Positions 12,078 to 24,549 of a DNA stretch of 64,000 bases are shown here, piece by piece. The notes under the pieces were generated by a model, which had not been told where the DNA came from, did no database searches, and saw only the letters and a list, made by a program, of their open reading frames with translations. Each line of letters begins with the position of its first letter. Positions within the stretch are counted from its first letter, which is position 1. The stretch spans positions 30,529,402 to 30,593,401 of the forward strand of contig OX424567.1 of NCBI GenBank assembly GCA_949152475.1, written 5' to 3'. A program made the translations under genes and the position numbers. This stretch comes from Terebella lapidaria. Its lineage: Eukaryota > Annelida > Polychaeta > Terebellida > Terebellidae.

Positions 12078-13043
12078 CATTTTGGTATGAGCCAGGAACA
12101 AATCGCATCCACGGCTAACAACAGAGGAAGGGGCAGAACTCTTGGTACATTCACTTAGCAAATGTTATTCCATTCGTGCATTTGCAGGCCTCGTGTGAAA
12201 ATTGGATGTTGATGTTACAATATGTTGTATGGTTCCGCACCCGACATTAGGATGTTTTACTGTTAATTTTATGTTTATGTTATATATCCCCATGAGTATA
12301 TTAGTGTACGCGGATAGATATTACTATACAGATGTATGAAATTACGATATGTTGTTTTCCTGAAGGCGTATGATCACAAAGTATTGTCCAATGAAAATAG
12401 ACATGTTGTATTTGTGGCTATGATGAAATTCATTTCTGTTATTTCATCGATCTCAACATAATATCGATCTTTAGTGATGTCCCGGTGGGCTTGTTTTATA
12501 CTTGTTCTACTCACAGGTATGATGGACAAGTGTATTACAGTGTGATAAATTATTGGTTTTGTGGTCAATGAGTTCATCTGCTCTGGTACAAAAAGTGAAC
12601 ATAACTATATAATATTCAATTAAATACTAATATATCTGAATACAAGTATGTTCATGCAAGCTGTTTTATCACAATTTATTATATGATATCGAGATCTCGT
12701 AATTTGGAAGACAGCACACGCACATAATTCTTACCCACACACGAACATCACCATGATCAGAAATAATAACATGTGATAAAAGCCTTCACACGTATGTGTG
12801 TTAATTTGTCACGTTTTCTATACTGACGATTTTTATGTTCTGTCTATCACTCACAATTTGAATTCTTAATGTGATATCCAATCATTATTGTCTTCTTTAT
12901 TTATTTCATTATGAACTAATGTGATGTTTTTATTGGTATTGTTATATGCATTGTTATATCTATTGGAGTACACATGTTTATTTTTTTTTAAAATGTGAAT
13001 GTCGCAGGTCGGAATATTTACCTTGTTGTTGGTTGATATTAAT

Positions 13044-13049
13044 AATAAA
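13044..13049 (+). terminator. Putative polyadenylation signal of the GPCR gene
   Basis: AATAAA about 970 bp after the stop codon, followed by T- and GT-rich sequence (13090-13135). It is a plausible 3' end, but other weaker signals could be used. Confidence 0.3.
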
Positions 13050-13734
13050 CAATTGTTCACGGAATGCCTTTTTGACACAAGTGGATCGGTGTCCGGCTTT
13101 GTTCAATTAGTTTTTTTTATTCGCTGGCTTACGGATTTTTAACAAGAAAATTTGGGTGGGGGGGGGGGGGTATCGGAATATAAAAATAAATATAATTTAA
13201 CAGTTTGAAAATAAAAATAAAGAAAAGTAAAAATAAATATAATCTGACAATTTGAGCAGTCGGTTGCCCCAAAATTAATATTATTTATGATCATCTCTCA
13301 AGGATCTAGAAGCTTTAGATTATCTAAAGGCCTGCCAGTGCTAGATAATTCATATATAGTGTGTCAGCACTAGATAATTTATATATTTTATGGAGCTTGA
13401 CAGTACGGTCGGTTGCAAAAAAAATAATTTGGTACTTTGGAACCAATTATATTTATTTTTCCATTAAGAAAAAAGGGTTGCGGGGATCCGTAAACCAGCA
13501 AATTAAATAACTCTGGCCTATAGCCCGAGTTGTGAAACATGACAACATCTCATTTTGCAACAGTTTGCGTATACTGCATAAGAAGGAATTGAAGAAATTA
13601 CAATACTGCTCAAAGTCGTACTTTATTGGATGGTCATACATACATGGGTTTATTGACTTCATACAAGTACAATGTTTTCTAATCTGTTTGCATACATTTT
13701 GCTCGTTCATGTACTTCAGCGACTAATACGAGTT

Positions 13735-13870
13735 ATGATGCTTGGCACACCACTTTGCGAGTCGAACGGCAGTTGTTCACCAAACTTCAGGCATCAGTCT
13801 CACAAATTTGCGTTGTAGATCGCCAACTGTTCAACTTTTTGGATCGAGAAGTGAAAGTTAGTAGAAATTC
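13735..13870 (-). repeat. Dispersed repeat family R2, diverged fragment
   Basis: Contains GAGTCGAACGGCAG, then CACCAAACTTCAG and AGATCGCCAACT. These match, in inverted sense, the phrases TGCCGTTTGACTCCCA, CTGAAATTTGGT and AGATTGCCAACTTTTTCAAT seen at 19790-20440 and 30440-30960. Confidence 0.5.
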
Positions 13871-15078
13871 GTCATCTAATTCCACCTGACTTGTGTGAAG
13901 TCACATCAGGATACCTATTAGCGTCAGAAAACTATGGACAAAACGTCTGATAATAGGTTATACAAACCCGAGCAAATATCTCGAGTTAATTTTGGGTTCT
14001 TGCTTGTGTACGTCAAATACACTGATGACTCGAAACCACCGTATACCCTCAAAATAGAAATATAAAGATATTCAGATATGTGGAGACTTTTCGACATAAA
14101 TATACAGTATATCACAAAGCGCAAAACGGTACAACAATGAACTTGAGTGGACAATATTGAATACAGGTTTCTCACAATATAGTCTCAATGATCTGGTACA
14201 ACATTCAAATTCCAAACTTTACTCTGTATTTGTTTTGATAATGTAATAGTAGCAATAGTAACCATTACTATATACATGTATAGCATACACCGATATTATA
14301 CCGAACACAGGCGCGAAAAGTTTGAAACTTACAAAGTCAAATGGCAAGCAAAGAAATCAAAATGATAATCATTAAAATTACAATTCTAGCATTAACATTT
14401 CTAAAACTTTAATTTAAATTCAAATAACAAATGTTGTACACTGTTGGTCAATGATATTTTTGGTATTCCATGAAGTAATATTTATCAATTTCAAAATATG
14501 CTATACTAAGTATATAGGAGCGACATGCTATTACGAAGCTTACAACGTGCAGCCAAAACGAGAATATGACATTGTATCCCCATAAAAATCGTGTATTCCC
14601 CGTTGCGGTCATACATATCACAAGCACTTTCTAATTCACAGAGAGTGCAAGCTAGTAAGTTATTCAGTTCAAATTTAACATGAAAAGTATCTTGGAAGTC
14701 CAAAACATTCGTCTACATAAATCCAATTTGTTCTTTTCGTGTTCAGCGCAATCGCACTATTGTTTCAGCGCACCAAGACAACATAATGTAGAAAATATAA
14801 CAACATTTGCAGGGTCATCTGTGTACACATGATTAAATGATATGTAAATAGACCAATTTTGGCAAGTGTATACAAAATTATCTGACTAATTTTTTCATTG
14901 AACGCAAAATACATGTAAGGAGAACACAAAATTTCTAATCACCATCAATTAGAATAAACACCGTGATTGATGTGAGTTAAGCAGTATGTTATCCATATAT
15001 ACATGCGCATAATCGCAATCCAGGAAGGTGCCTGCCTTTATGTCACTGTGACGTAGTGCCCACAAGGTGATGGCGTCA

Positions 15079-16095
15079 TCAGAAAGGGTTAATGAGCAGC
15101 ACGTGCGCGTGAATTGTCCCCGGAAGTTTCAGTCGAGTAGTGCCGTACAATATATTACCACATCTGTAGAGATGTGTACGAACCACGCGTACACACAAGT
15201 CCTTGAGCGGTACGACTTCGCTGAGGTATGAATCCATCCACTCGGGTTCGGTGAGCGCCTTCCCATAGCGACGTAATGACTCGGTAGGCTGCAGCCCATT
15301 ACGTATTAGAAACACGTAGAGATAACGTGTCAATTCAAGTGATTCCTTGCCGATTGTTCGCAGTTCGTTTTCAATGGCTGCCATTTGTTTTTTATGTTCT
15401 TTCTCTGGGATGGAACTATTCGCTAGGGGGCGGCACACTGTACCTTGTACGACCATCTTAAACAGTTGCTTATAACATTCCTTCGGGCTCTTCAGCGGCG
15501 TGTAAATCACCTGGGCTAGGGGATCACTCCAGTAGCCCAAGTTCTCAAGAAGCGGCCCACAATTGGCCCCAGCTAAGAGCAAACCCTGCAAGATCTGTGG
15601 GTTGGACACGTCTATAGCGAGGCGTACAGAACGTGCAGTGACTGCTGCTCCAAAGGAAAGCAGAGCACGTACGGAATCCAGTCTCTGGAACGTAATGGCG
15701 TAGTCGATTGGCGGGCGGTCGCACTTCTCATTCCCGCGACTGTTGATGTCCGCGCCTGCCGCCAGGAGCGCCCTGATAGTCTCCTCCGGATCCGTTTCGT
15801 CGATGGTCCGGAAGTGAGCCAAATGCAGCGGAGTGCATCCGTTTTTCTTGTGGAAGCGATGAGGGCTTCCGCCATATTGTAAAAGTAACTTGACACATCG
15901 TGTGTAGCCCAGCCACGCGGCCTGATGCAGTAGGAACTTCTGGTTGATTTCGTCAGATCCAGCATGGCTTTCCTGTAGGAGAGTTTCTAGTCGCGATAGA
16001 CAGTTGTCCTTAACAGCCTCCTCCAAGGCACGCAGCAGAGCATCATGCGCGCGCGTTCCTACGCAACCGGAGAGTGTCATCGCGTCACGTGGCAT
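15079..16095 (-). CDS. Ankyrin repeat and SOCS box (ASB-type) protein
   Basis: An uninterrupted 338-aa frame. The ATG at 16095 is chosen because upstream, in the same frame, only GTG and then a TGA occur. Ankyrin repeats cover about 53-180: LLHQAAWLGYTRCVKLLLQY, then GCTPLHLAH with ALLAAGADIN, then PPIDYAI with RALLSFGAAV, and a weaker fourth with LLLAGANC. The C-terminus (about 296-335) is a SOCS box: BC-box PLKDLCVRVVRTHL followed by a Cul5-box-like LKLPGTI. ASB proteins bridge a substrate, bound by the ankyrin stack, to Elongin B/C and Cullin-5, forming a ubiquitin ligase; the substrate here is unknown. Some 115 residues between the ankyrin stack and SOCS box match nothing I recognise. The whole CDS is one exon; an acceptor-like TTTACTACAG near 16172 hints at a spliced leader exon. 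Confidence 0.87.
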   Translation of the reverse strand: MPRDAMTLSGCVGTRAHDALLRALEEAVKDNCLSRLETLLQESHAGSDEINQKFLLHQAAWLGYTRCVKLLLQYGGSPHRFHKKNGCTPLHLAHFRTIDETDPEETIRALLAAGADINSRGNEKCDRPPIDYAITFQRLDSVRALLSFGAAVTARSVRLAIDVSNPQILQGLLLAGANCGPLLENLGYWSDPLAQVIYTPLKSPKECYKQLFKMVVQGTVCRPLANSSIPEKEHKKQMAAIENELRTIGKESLELTRYLYVFLIRNGLQPTESLRRYGKALTEPEWMDSYLSEVVPLKDLCVRVVRTHLYRCGNILYGTTRLKLPGTIHAHVLLINPF

Positions 16096-16179
16096 ACTCT
16101 CAAATCGTGCAATAATCACAATATTTCACTTTAGTGGAACCTCGCCAGCAACAACTGTGCAGGGAACATCTGTAGTAAA

Positions 16180-17470
16180 CAACAATATGTGATGAGTCAC
16201 TGAAGCTTATGGCGTGTGTCAATTCAAATGGCAATAATAATAATATAATAAATAATGTCCATGTATAACTAAGATCGACATTGTTTATAGGCGTCGGTGA
16301 AACGCGAAGAAGGGTTTCCGAAAGCAATATATTGCAAGCACGAATAGTTCAAATCGATATGACTGTGCAGTAGCAAAGGCTTTGATGCAATATTGAGGTT
16401 CTGCGGTAGTTTTTAAATCAATATCACGTGGAAACAGCTTTATTTGCACGGCATATGGACCGGTTTTATAGATTGACACATACATACTCACAGTTATTCC
16501 GTTTCTGAATATTGCTGTCTTCATCAGCTTACGAATTTAAACATAAGTGCATAGGTTGCCTTTAGAAGAGATGCATGTAATACCGTATAAACAACTAGCA
16601 GCAATTAATAAAGACGTCGATATTTCGTCGACATTTTATAGATGCAGTTTTTCCGAAGACAATAAAAAGCAAAGATATATGTACACACAAAAGAAAAATA
16701 CTGTTAGATCTGAACAACATTGCTCATGGGATATTTGCATAACTCAGTGCAAATTACATTTTTTTCCGAAACTTGGATAATGTTTGATATCACTATTCAC
16801 GGGGTGTAACGACAAATATGGTGTCTGGTTAGGCATATTGTAACAATGCACGAGTGCTGCCGATTTTACTAAGCGGCCATATTTGCACAAATCATAGACT
16901 TCATGTTTTTCCCTCCCACGCAAAAACACGATAGCCCGTCATGTACTTGCACGGTCTATAAATATCAGAAAACCCTGGACTGGAATCATGGTAAAACATG
17001 GCGGACCAGTCTGCCTGCACAAACCATCCTTAGCTTCTTACCCTCGAACTGTGCCCGTGCAATATCACTGCCATATTGCCCGCAGTATTCCGGATGAAAG
17101 ATTCGACATCCGACCCCGGCCATGCTCCACTATGTTGGCACATGTGTACGTTGTAGTATGAATTGATGACGTTCACTTTGGCGTTCCATATTTGACATGT
17201 GGTGCCGATTGTTTTGGTGCTGATTGTATTGGACTGCTTAGCACGACGCTAGTCAATGTGCAGTGCAGACAGATCGGTTGTGTTCGGTGAACATCGGCAT
17301 CTCCTTATATGGAAGTTTTCGTCGCGGGGTTCCAAGGGGCTGATATTGGCAGCCTTAAAGGTGTGGATGTTTGTAGTACTGGAAACAAATCGTAATTGAA
17401 ACCAACTCTACTGGGAGCGACCGCATATTCACATGTTTCATGAAACGTTCGAATTACGCTGGCCGTCTTC
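16180..17470. other. Region upstream of the ASB gene
   Basis: Should contain the ASB promoter and any leader exons. A more G+C-rich block at 16990-17140 could be a leader exon on the minus strand, but no coding homology was recognised. No clear TATA box can be tied to the gene. Confidence 0.3.
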
Positions 17471-17473
17471 TAA

Positions 17474-17891
17474 GGTAGTCCGCTCCAAACAGTGAGGGGA
17501 GGGGATCAAAGAGTTTTTTGAAACAAATAACTGTATCAACATAAACCAGAGCTTCAAAATGACACAGTTTATAGCGTAACTGATCAGCATCCTAAAACCG
17601 AAAAGAAAATAGGGGCTCACCGTATCCGTTCGCATAAAAAACACGATACAAGATGTGAATATGGACAAAAAAATGTGTTACAATGCCATAATTTATGTCA
17701 TTTAAGGTAATTTTTTGTGTGATTTTGATCGAATATGTCGAAGAAACCAGCACGGTGAACCCCTATTTCCTTTTCAGTATCAGGAAGCTGATCAGTTACT
17801 CTATAAAATAGGTAATTTTGAAGATATATTATTCAAGAAATACCTTTTAAATTTTAAATCTTCGTAACCTCACAGTTTGTAGCGGACTACG
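17474..17891. mobile_element. Palindromic MITE flanked by TTAA-like sites
   Basis: The ends read GGTAGTCCGCTCCAAAC (left) and, inverted, CGTAGTCCGCTACAAAC (right). The two halves are inverted copies over most of their length (shared AGTAACTGATCAGC-like, GAAAATAGGGG.TCACCG). TTAA follows the right end (17892-17895) and CTAA precedes the left. TTAA targets are typical of piggyBac and Kolobok elements. No ORF is present. The right half matches the partial copy at the window's end closely. Confidence 0.75.
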
Positions 17892-17899
17892 TTAAGATA

Positions 17900-19200
17900 T
17901 GAATAAAAAAAACATTTGGATAATTATATGTTCATGATAATATTTGATTGAATGACAAGAATTATGCAGGTTTTTCTGCGAAAATTGTTGTTCAATTGCA
18001 CCCCGCATATTTTTCTGTTTGCTTGTACGGCCATGAACCCTTATGAACCAAACAATATTTGATATACTGACATTTATTTGTATAATGACAGAGGCTTGCA
18101 TATATGCCTGAGCATATAAAAATGAAAATAACCATGCCGTGTTGATTTCACGTTCGTGTGTCGTAAATTGCCTCCGTGATAGTGAGGCTGCTATCAGAAT
18201 CCAAGCCGCAGCATCCGGCTTGCACAGAGTGCTCGTGCAAGCGCCGTGTATGGCACGCCGAGGGGCTATTTTCGCCTTTGCTCGATCAATAATTCACATC
18301 GATTGGACACCAGCTGTCTACGTGCTGCAATAGATGAAGATCCACACAGATACAGCGTGCCATGCAGACGTATACTAACAGATGTCTTACGGTGCATATA
18401 TATGGGGGAAATCCTACGACTGTCCTTTTAATGGTATCAAGTAGAAAGATCACGGAAACATTACGATATATTGATCTGAAATAGAGTATCCATTATTATG
18501 AAATGAGCGAACTAATTAATAAAACATTTTCTGTGTGCAAGTCAACCGAAATACCAAGGAACATTTTTTGCGGAAAATTTAAATCAATCAATGCCAGTTT
18601 ACGGGGACACTGGGCATTTTAGGGACTTTTACCTCAAATATGGATATTCTATGAAAATATTTTTGAGGAATCGCTTGTATGAGGACAGCTTATAACTTTC
18701 AACTCGACCTATATTGGTCGCTTTGTGAAATGGCTCCTGGGATAATACACGAATATATACTATATTTTCGCTTTATGAACATAAGTAACTAATTGTCAGT
18801 GTTTCTTTTGGTGACTTCAAGGTTCTGGCTTCCTTGTGTTCTGTACAAAATCCATTTGGAAACAAAATATATCGGATAGAGAGTGGATCCCCATTTCATA
18901 GGCATGCTTGTGTTGTGCATCTTGAACTGAACCTTTATGACCTTAATATGTTTGGTATATCTTAAGATGTGTTGGGTATATCATAACGCATAGATTAATT
19001 ACTGAAATACTAGTACGAGCCAAAATTGAACATCGACTCGGTATTAGTGAGCACACTACACCCCCCATTCTGAGCGTCGTGGCTTTGCCTTGTGGAGATT
19101 CAGTCAAGCATATCTCGGACACTGATTTGCAATAAAGAAGGTGACGCGTGCGCCATTCAAATAAAAACAATAGGAAATGGACCAATGATCTATGGCTAGC
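17900..19200. other. Intergenic, no gene seen
   Basis: Mostly A+T-rich sequence. A G+C-richer block at 18139-18420 has no recognisable coding content. No repeats were identified with confidence. Confidence 0.4.
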
Positions 19201-19209
19201 TGTTTATAG

Positions 19210-21130
19210 CTTAGATCCTGACCTTGAGTGGTATATTTCAAGGCCAAATTTGACATGAACTATGTAAATTGGCCTCTGCAGATGAACTGACTACTGGTAG
19301 ATGTCTAGATTGTATTACGGGTATTTGTGGAATCATATATAGTGGATCCAATGGTGACCTTGAACTTGACCTCGGAAATCATAACACTATCGATCTAAGT
19401 GTGTCGGTAAGCTACATCATTCTTGGTGCTAAAGTCAAATTCATCTATCAGTGAAACACGCTTTTTGGCCGTAGTTTTGTTTTGGATATTCAGATCATTT
19501 TGAAATTTGGTGCGTCTTCATTGGGTATCATGCCATAATTTTGCATCAAATTCGAGAATTCTATCAATGTTAAATTTCAGTCCAAAATGGGATCAAATAA
19601 ATTCCAACAAATTCAGGGCTTCAATCGTGTTTATGCCCGTACAGAATGAACCTATTGCTCTGATTTTGGAGTCTGACTGCGTAGTTAATGTATATCAAGT
19701 TAGATATGTTTATTTTGAAAAATTATATAACTCGTAAATCGAAAAAAGTTGGGTTTTCATGCAGTCTCTGAAATTCCATGTAGAGGCTGAAATTTAACAT
19801 TGGGGTAGATTGCCAACTTCTTCAATCTTTTGGATAGAATTCTGAAATTCGGGGACAAATACGACATGATACATGCTTAAGATACACAAAATTTCAGCTT
19901 GATACGATGATCCAAAACAAAACTATGGCCAAAAAGGGTGTTTCACTGATAGATGAAGTTGACTTTAGGTATGTCGAAAAAATACCATTTCAGACTCAGC
20001 TTCAACACTGTACATTTCTCCGGTAGCCTTACGTAATCCTTTGGCTCAATTTATACTTAGGCCAGGTGTATTGTATAACTACGGAGCCGCTGAGAGGACA
20101 TGGGAGAAATAGTTTTGAACATATCGTTATTGAGTTCCCTCGTGATCTTAATGCGTTCCCTAGCATTCCGGATTGCGTTCCTTCGCGCTGTTATCGCGTT
20201 CCCTCGAATTATGGATCGCGTTCCCTCGCATTCTGGATCGCGTTCCATCGCGATAGCCTTCATTGTGCTGATGACCATGACTTGTGAGAATTTTCGCAAT
20301 AAAGTCTGAAATTCGGTAGAAAATTGCCGTTTGACTCCCATGTGAAGTATGCCAAGTTATAGAACGATACCATTTAGTATCGCAAAAATATCAGCGAAAA
20401 ACAGTGTAAACGAGTCAGAAAAATCAGAGTATAGGCAAGAAAAAATTTTCACCCTTTGAAAAAAGTTTTGGACTTTTATATGGCGATTGTGAGGTGACCT
20501 TGAATTTCACTTTGCATGACCTTGAAAGGCCAAAACAGCCATTTTTGGGTCGAAAAATCCTCAAGTTTGCACCTTGTTTTTGATCGAAAACTGTCTGATC
20601 AATTTTGAGATTATTATTTCAAAACATAGTAATTGGGGGTTTTGACATTGTGTATAAAGATGGAGTGCCTTGAATTGCTCAAAAGGTTCGAAATCTAGAC
20701 TAAAAGGACCCCAAATTTAATTTTTGGTCGTTTTCCTTCAAAATGATCTGATCAGTTTTGATATTTTTGTTATAAAACATGCTTATTGGGATCCCTGACA
20801 TTGTGTATAAAGAAGGAGTGCCTTGAATTGCTTAAATGGCCCCTTGAGTTTGTAAATTGGCCTCTACAGCCAAACAAATGTTTGTAGGTATAGGTGGAAT
20901 GGGAAGGCATATATACCACATCTTTTGGTGACCTTGAACTTTACCTCAGATGACATTGAGTGCTATATCTCAGTGTCACGTCCAATAAGAAATGTGTAAA
21001 TTTCGTCTATAGACAAAAGACTTTTAGATAGACCTTGTATTTGTATTTTGAACATACATGAATACAAGGTTATATGCTGCACACTTAATGATGACATTGA
21101 AGTTCACAAAGATGACCTTGACTGGTTAAT
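19210..21130. repeat. Repeat-rich region with AAGGTCA/TGACCTT phrases and R2 family copies
   Basis: TGACCTTGA-type phrases recur (about 19216, 19353, 20494, 20930, 21105), spaced by diverged copies of one another. For example, the phrase GACATTGTGTATAAAGA.GG followed by AGTGCCTTGAATTGCT appears at about 20646 and 20797. R2-family pieces lie at about 19530-19900 and 20305-20445 (GTAGAAAATTGCCGTTTGAC). No gene is seen. Confidence 0.6.
20132..20262 (+). repeat. 21-22 bp minisatellite, about six units
   Basis: GCGTTCCCT-type starts occur at about 20132, 20153, 20175, 20196, 20218 and 20239, with TGGATC or variants at the unit ends. Confidence 0.8.
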
Positions 21131-21139
21131 ATGAACGTC

Positions 21140-22088
21140 ATTTCTCACCTGTCGTGTTCAACTAAAATTGTCCGGTAACCTATCTTAGACCTTGGGCTAT
21201 TTTTTTTTATATTTAGACCCGGTACACGAAAGCATTCAAATTCAATGATTCCATATATGGAATAGTGTGGTTGTTTTATGTTAATAAATGTTTTCAAATT
21301 TTGTTTCCAATATAACCACAAATTTAGCGAACACAAACTCAATCAAGAGTCTCGTTAGATGAGTAGTATTAGGGCAGCTAAAGACCATAATTAGTTCTGT
21401 GGACAATCATCAATTTGAGAGCAATGTCAAGGCCATGTTAGGTTGAAAACAATAGGGCGATAATACCGAATTTACAATAGTGCAATGGTTGTATCAATGC
21501 AGTTAATTGCCATTGAGAACATTGAGTGGGTCACTCCTCTGTTTGTAGACGGTATATAAACAAATCAAGAACACGTTTTGTGAAATAAATATTTACATAA
21601 CAACGAGTAGACATACAATAATATGAAAGACAATATTTACCTTCACTTTTAGTTCGTGTGAATAAACACCACATTCACTCGATAATCCATTAATATTTAC
21701 CATTCAGACATGTATCGCATAGATTCATATTATATTCAAAATATCTCTCATATACACATGCATAATTATCTTTGGTTTGTAGAGTTGATTCATCGACATT
21801 GTTTAAGTACAAATACAAATATACATTGAACGCAATAAGTGATCCTGCACGACTTTTTTACCCTCGGTGATCATTGTATCGCTAGAGTCATAAGAGCAAC
21901 GAATTCGTAATATAGCAATAGTTAACATATCATGAGTGTATATTCTCTACGTTCATCGCAAGCTATCAATGCCAATACAGTCATCAAAGTTGAAATCAAT
22001 ATTTTTCGACAGACGTAGATTTCAAACATATTCATAAATACATAACCATGATGGAATATTGTCGGTGACGTTAGGCCACCAAAAGTTA
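21140..22088. other. Presumed 3' UTR and downstream region of the guanylate cyclase gene
   Basis: Lies 3' of the cyclase stop codon on the minus strand. A+T-rich; I could not place a convincing minus-strand AATAAA close to the stop. No other gene is seen. Confidence 0.4.
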
Positions 22089-24549
22089 CTATTTGAACTC
22101 GTGTTCTTCAATAGACGCTGCTTTGCCCATGTCGGGTAAAGGTTTGTTGTAACCTTTCTTCCCTCTCAGAAAATACGTCGTTATTGTTCCTTTTCCCTGT
22201 GAAAAAAAACATTAAAACTTGTGTGTTTGAACCACATAGAATAATGGCAAACCAAATCTATTTAGTAGTTTACTTTAATCAGTTTTATCACCACTCGAAT
22301 CGCCTCAGGTAATATTCATGAAAACCAACGAAGCAATCATTAAGTCCGATGTACAGCATGTTACCTTCATGGCCACTTCCCCGCGGGTCTCCAGATTGTA
22401 TCCCCCGAGCTGGTCGAGAAGAGCCTTGCACTCCGGACTGACGTGGATTCTTAGAGCTGTAACAGGGACTCCCAATATTTTACAACTTAAAAATCCATGT
22501 CAATTCCTATTAGTTTGAATGTGCTGGTGTTATTCTCCCCATAAATATGTTCCAGTTATGAATTTGAATACTCATGATGTGCTCATGAAAAATATATACA
22601 TGCATAAATATCTTCGCAAAGAATGTGGAATGATTTTGAATAGAATATTATCCTTCCTTGAAGGGACTGATTATATGCCGTGTCGAAAAAAAACCTCACC
22701 GAGCCCACTGGATTCCATCCGAGACGCGTAGTTCACAGTGTCGCCAAATAAACAAAACCGCGGCATCTTCAAGCCGACAACACCCGCGACTACTGGACCT
22801 GGCGTAAGGATACACAAATACAAAGTAGTCCGGATGATAAACAGCTGATGACACAACTGACTATGAATATCCATTGTAGTTTTTCTGTAAGCCACTTCCC
22901 TTGCAACTTATTATTTTTTTCATTATATCATTTCGTTTCAATATAAAGCAGCTAATATATCTGCTAGGTGTCCACCATTCGTTTATCATAACGTACCTGT
23001 ATGGACACCACATCGCAGCTGTAGCTGTTTGTTAGGTCGATGTCTGATTTTGAAGTTCCTTATAGCACTGAGTAACTCCAGTGACATGGTGCATATCTCC
23101 CCAGCGTGTCTGATCCCGTTCTCTACCGGGACGCCGCTTGCGACCATGTAGGCGTCTCCGATAGTCTCAACCTTAATGTATGGGTCATTACAATATCAGA
23201 ATTCAATTAAAATTACGTAAATATTTGCTTTCATAATTTCATTTTGAGTGTGGATATATCTGAATATAGCCGATACATAACGTATACATGTTATGATTCA
23301 TTGTTTGTATATATTTATTATTAATTATAGCCAGGAATGTACAGACATAGATTGCACACCTTGTAGACACTGAAGCTGTCGATGATATTGTCGAAACATG
23401 TGTACAGGTCGTTCAAAAAGTCCACGACCTGCGAAAATCAAATCAAATCACAATGCCTCCTACTCATTCAGATTTAAAGAAACATGAGAAACGAACAACA
23501 TGGCACGATACTTCAAATTTTTTTTGCAATTATGACTAGTGGAAGCGGATCCTAGCTTCTAGCGAAAAAAACAATGCATTGAATCTATGGTCAAAATGAC
23601 TTATTTACCATTGCTCCTAAAATCATGATTTGTTCGTCATGTTGCTTCGTACGGCCCTTTACTGTACCTGTAGCGGAGAGCTGGCTGCAGCAAGGGCTGT
23701 GAACCCCACCACGTCACTGAAGAATATGGTGACGGAGCTGTAGGCTTGAGGGGCCACAGTGCGTCCTGCCTTCAACTCATCCGCCACCGACCTAGCACGG
23801 AGGTATATCGTGAAACCTTCCAAATCATGTATCCAAAAACATAGGCTCAAGGAGAATATTGCTCGATGGACACAGTGAATTTAAACACGCAGGTCATCTA
23901 AGGTCTAATTCAAGGTCACTCAAAGATGCACCCCATACGGCTTCCCATACCTCAGTAACAATACCTCAGGTGGGAGCAATCAAGGTCGTCTGACATCAAA
24001 TTCAAGGTAAGCATAAATTGCACCACAGATGATTCCTACATGCTCATTATACAAACCTAAATTCTGTAGCTTATACCCGAGCACTCAAGGTCAATTTAGG
24101 TCAAATCAAAATCACCACGAGAAGCATAGCCCATATATTCCTGGTGTACAGTTAAGCTCTGGCCAATTCTAATTCTAAAACTCTGACCTCTATGACCAAT
24201 TCACGTATCTTAGGGCCGCTGTAACCCTGAGTCAGAGCACTCATGATCATTAGAGGGAAAAGTAAATGTCACCGACTACACAGATATGGAACATGGAGAA
24301 GCTCTTGACCAGAAATTTCATCTTAATCGAAACTTTCAAGCTAACCAATACTTTCCCAGACCTCGTCCCAACTCAGTGTGCTATATCGGTAGGTACATTT
24401 GTCCTTACTTCGGTAGCATCCTACAGAGCAGCTCTTCCGTCTTCTTCTGCTCCTCAGCCAGCTGTTTAGTTCTCTCGTCCACGAGGTCCTCCAAATGGTC
24501 AGCGTACTTCTCCATCATGTGCATCATCTGGTCCACGAGGTTCGTCTGG
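22089..24549 (-). CDS. Guanylate cyclase: coiled-coil and catalytic exons 16-22
   Basis: Exon 16 encodes the dimerising linker ([16 protein letters not shown], then [10 protein letters not shown]). Exons 17-21 encode the class III cyclase: [10 protein letters not shown] with metal Asp837, [10 protein letters not shown] with guanine-contact Glu877 and metal Asp881, [14 protein letters not shown] with guanine-specifying Cys949 and the catalytic Asn956 and Arg960. All key residues of an active guanylate, not adenylate, cyclase are present. Exon 22 has [10 protein letters not shown], the usual domain end, then a basic stretch and a short acidic tail ending at TAG (22089-22091). Confidence 0.93.

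Larger units (their letters stand above)
12078..15078. other. 3' UTR and spacer between convergent GPCR and ASB genes
   Basis: The two genes converge here, so the region should hold both 3' ends. It is A+T-rich, with a G-run at 13157-13170, a direct repeat of a CAGTGCTAGATAATT-like phrase near 13333-13380, and a diverged copy of a dispersed repeat near 13735-13870. No exon-like ORF was found. Confidence 0.5.

Noticed and set aside
10249-12108. Frames on the opposite strand or other registers of the GPCR gene
   Set aside because: Shadows of the spliced receptor; codon phase and splice sites support only the + strand reading given.
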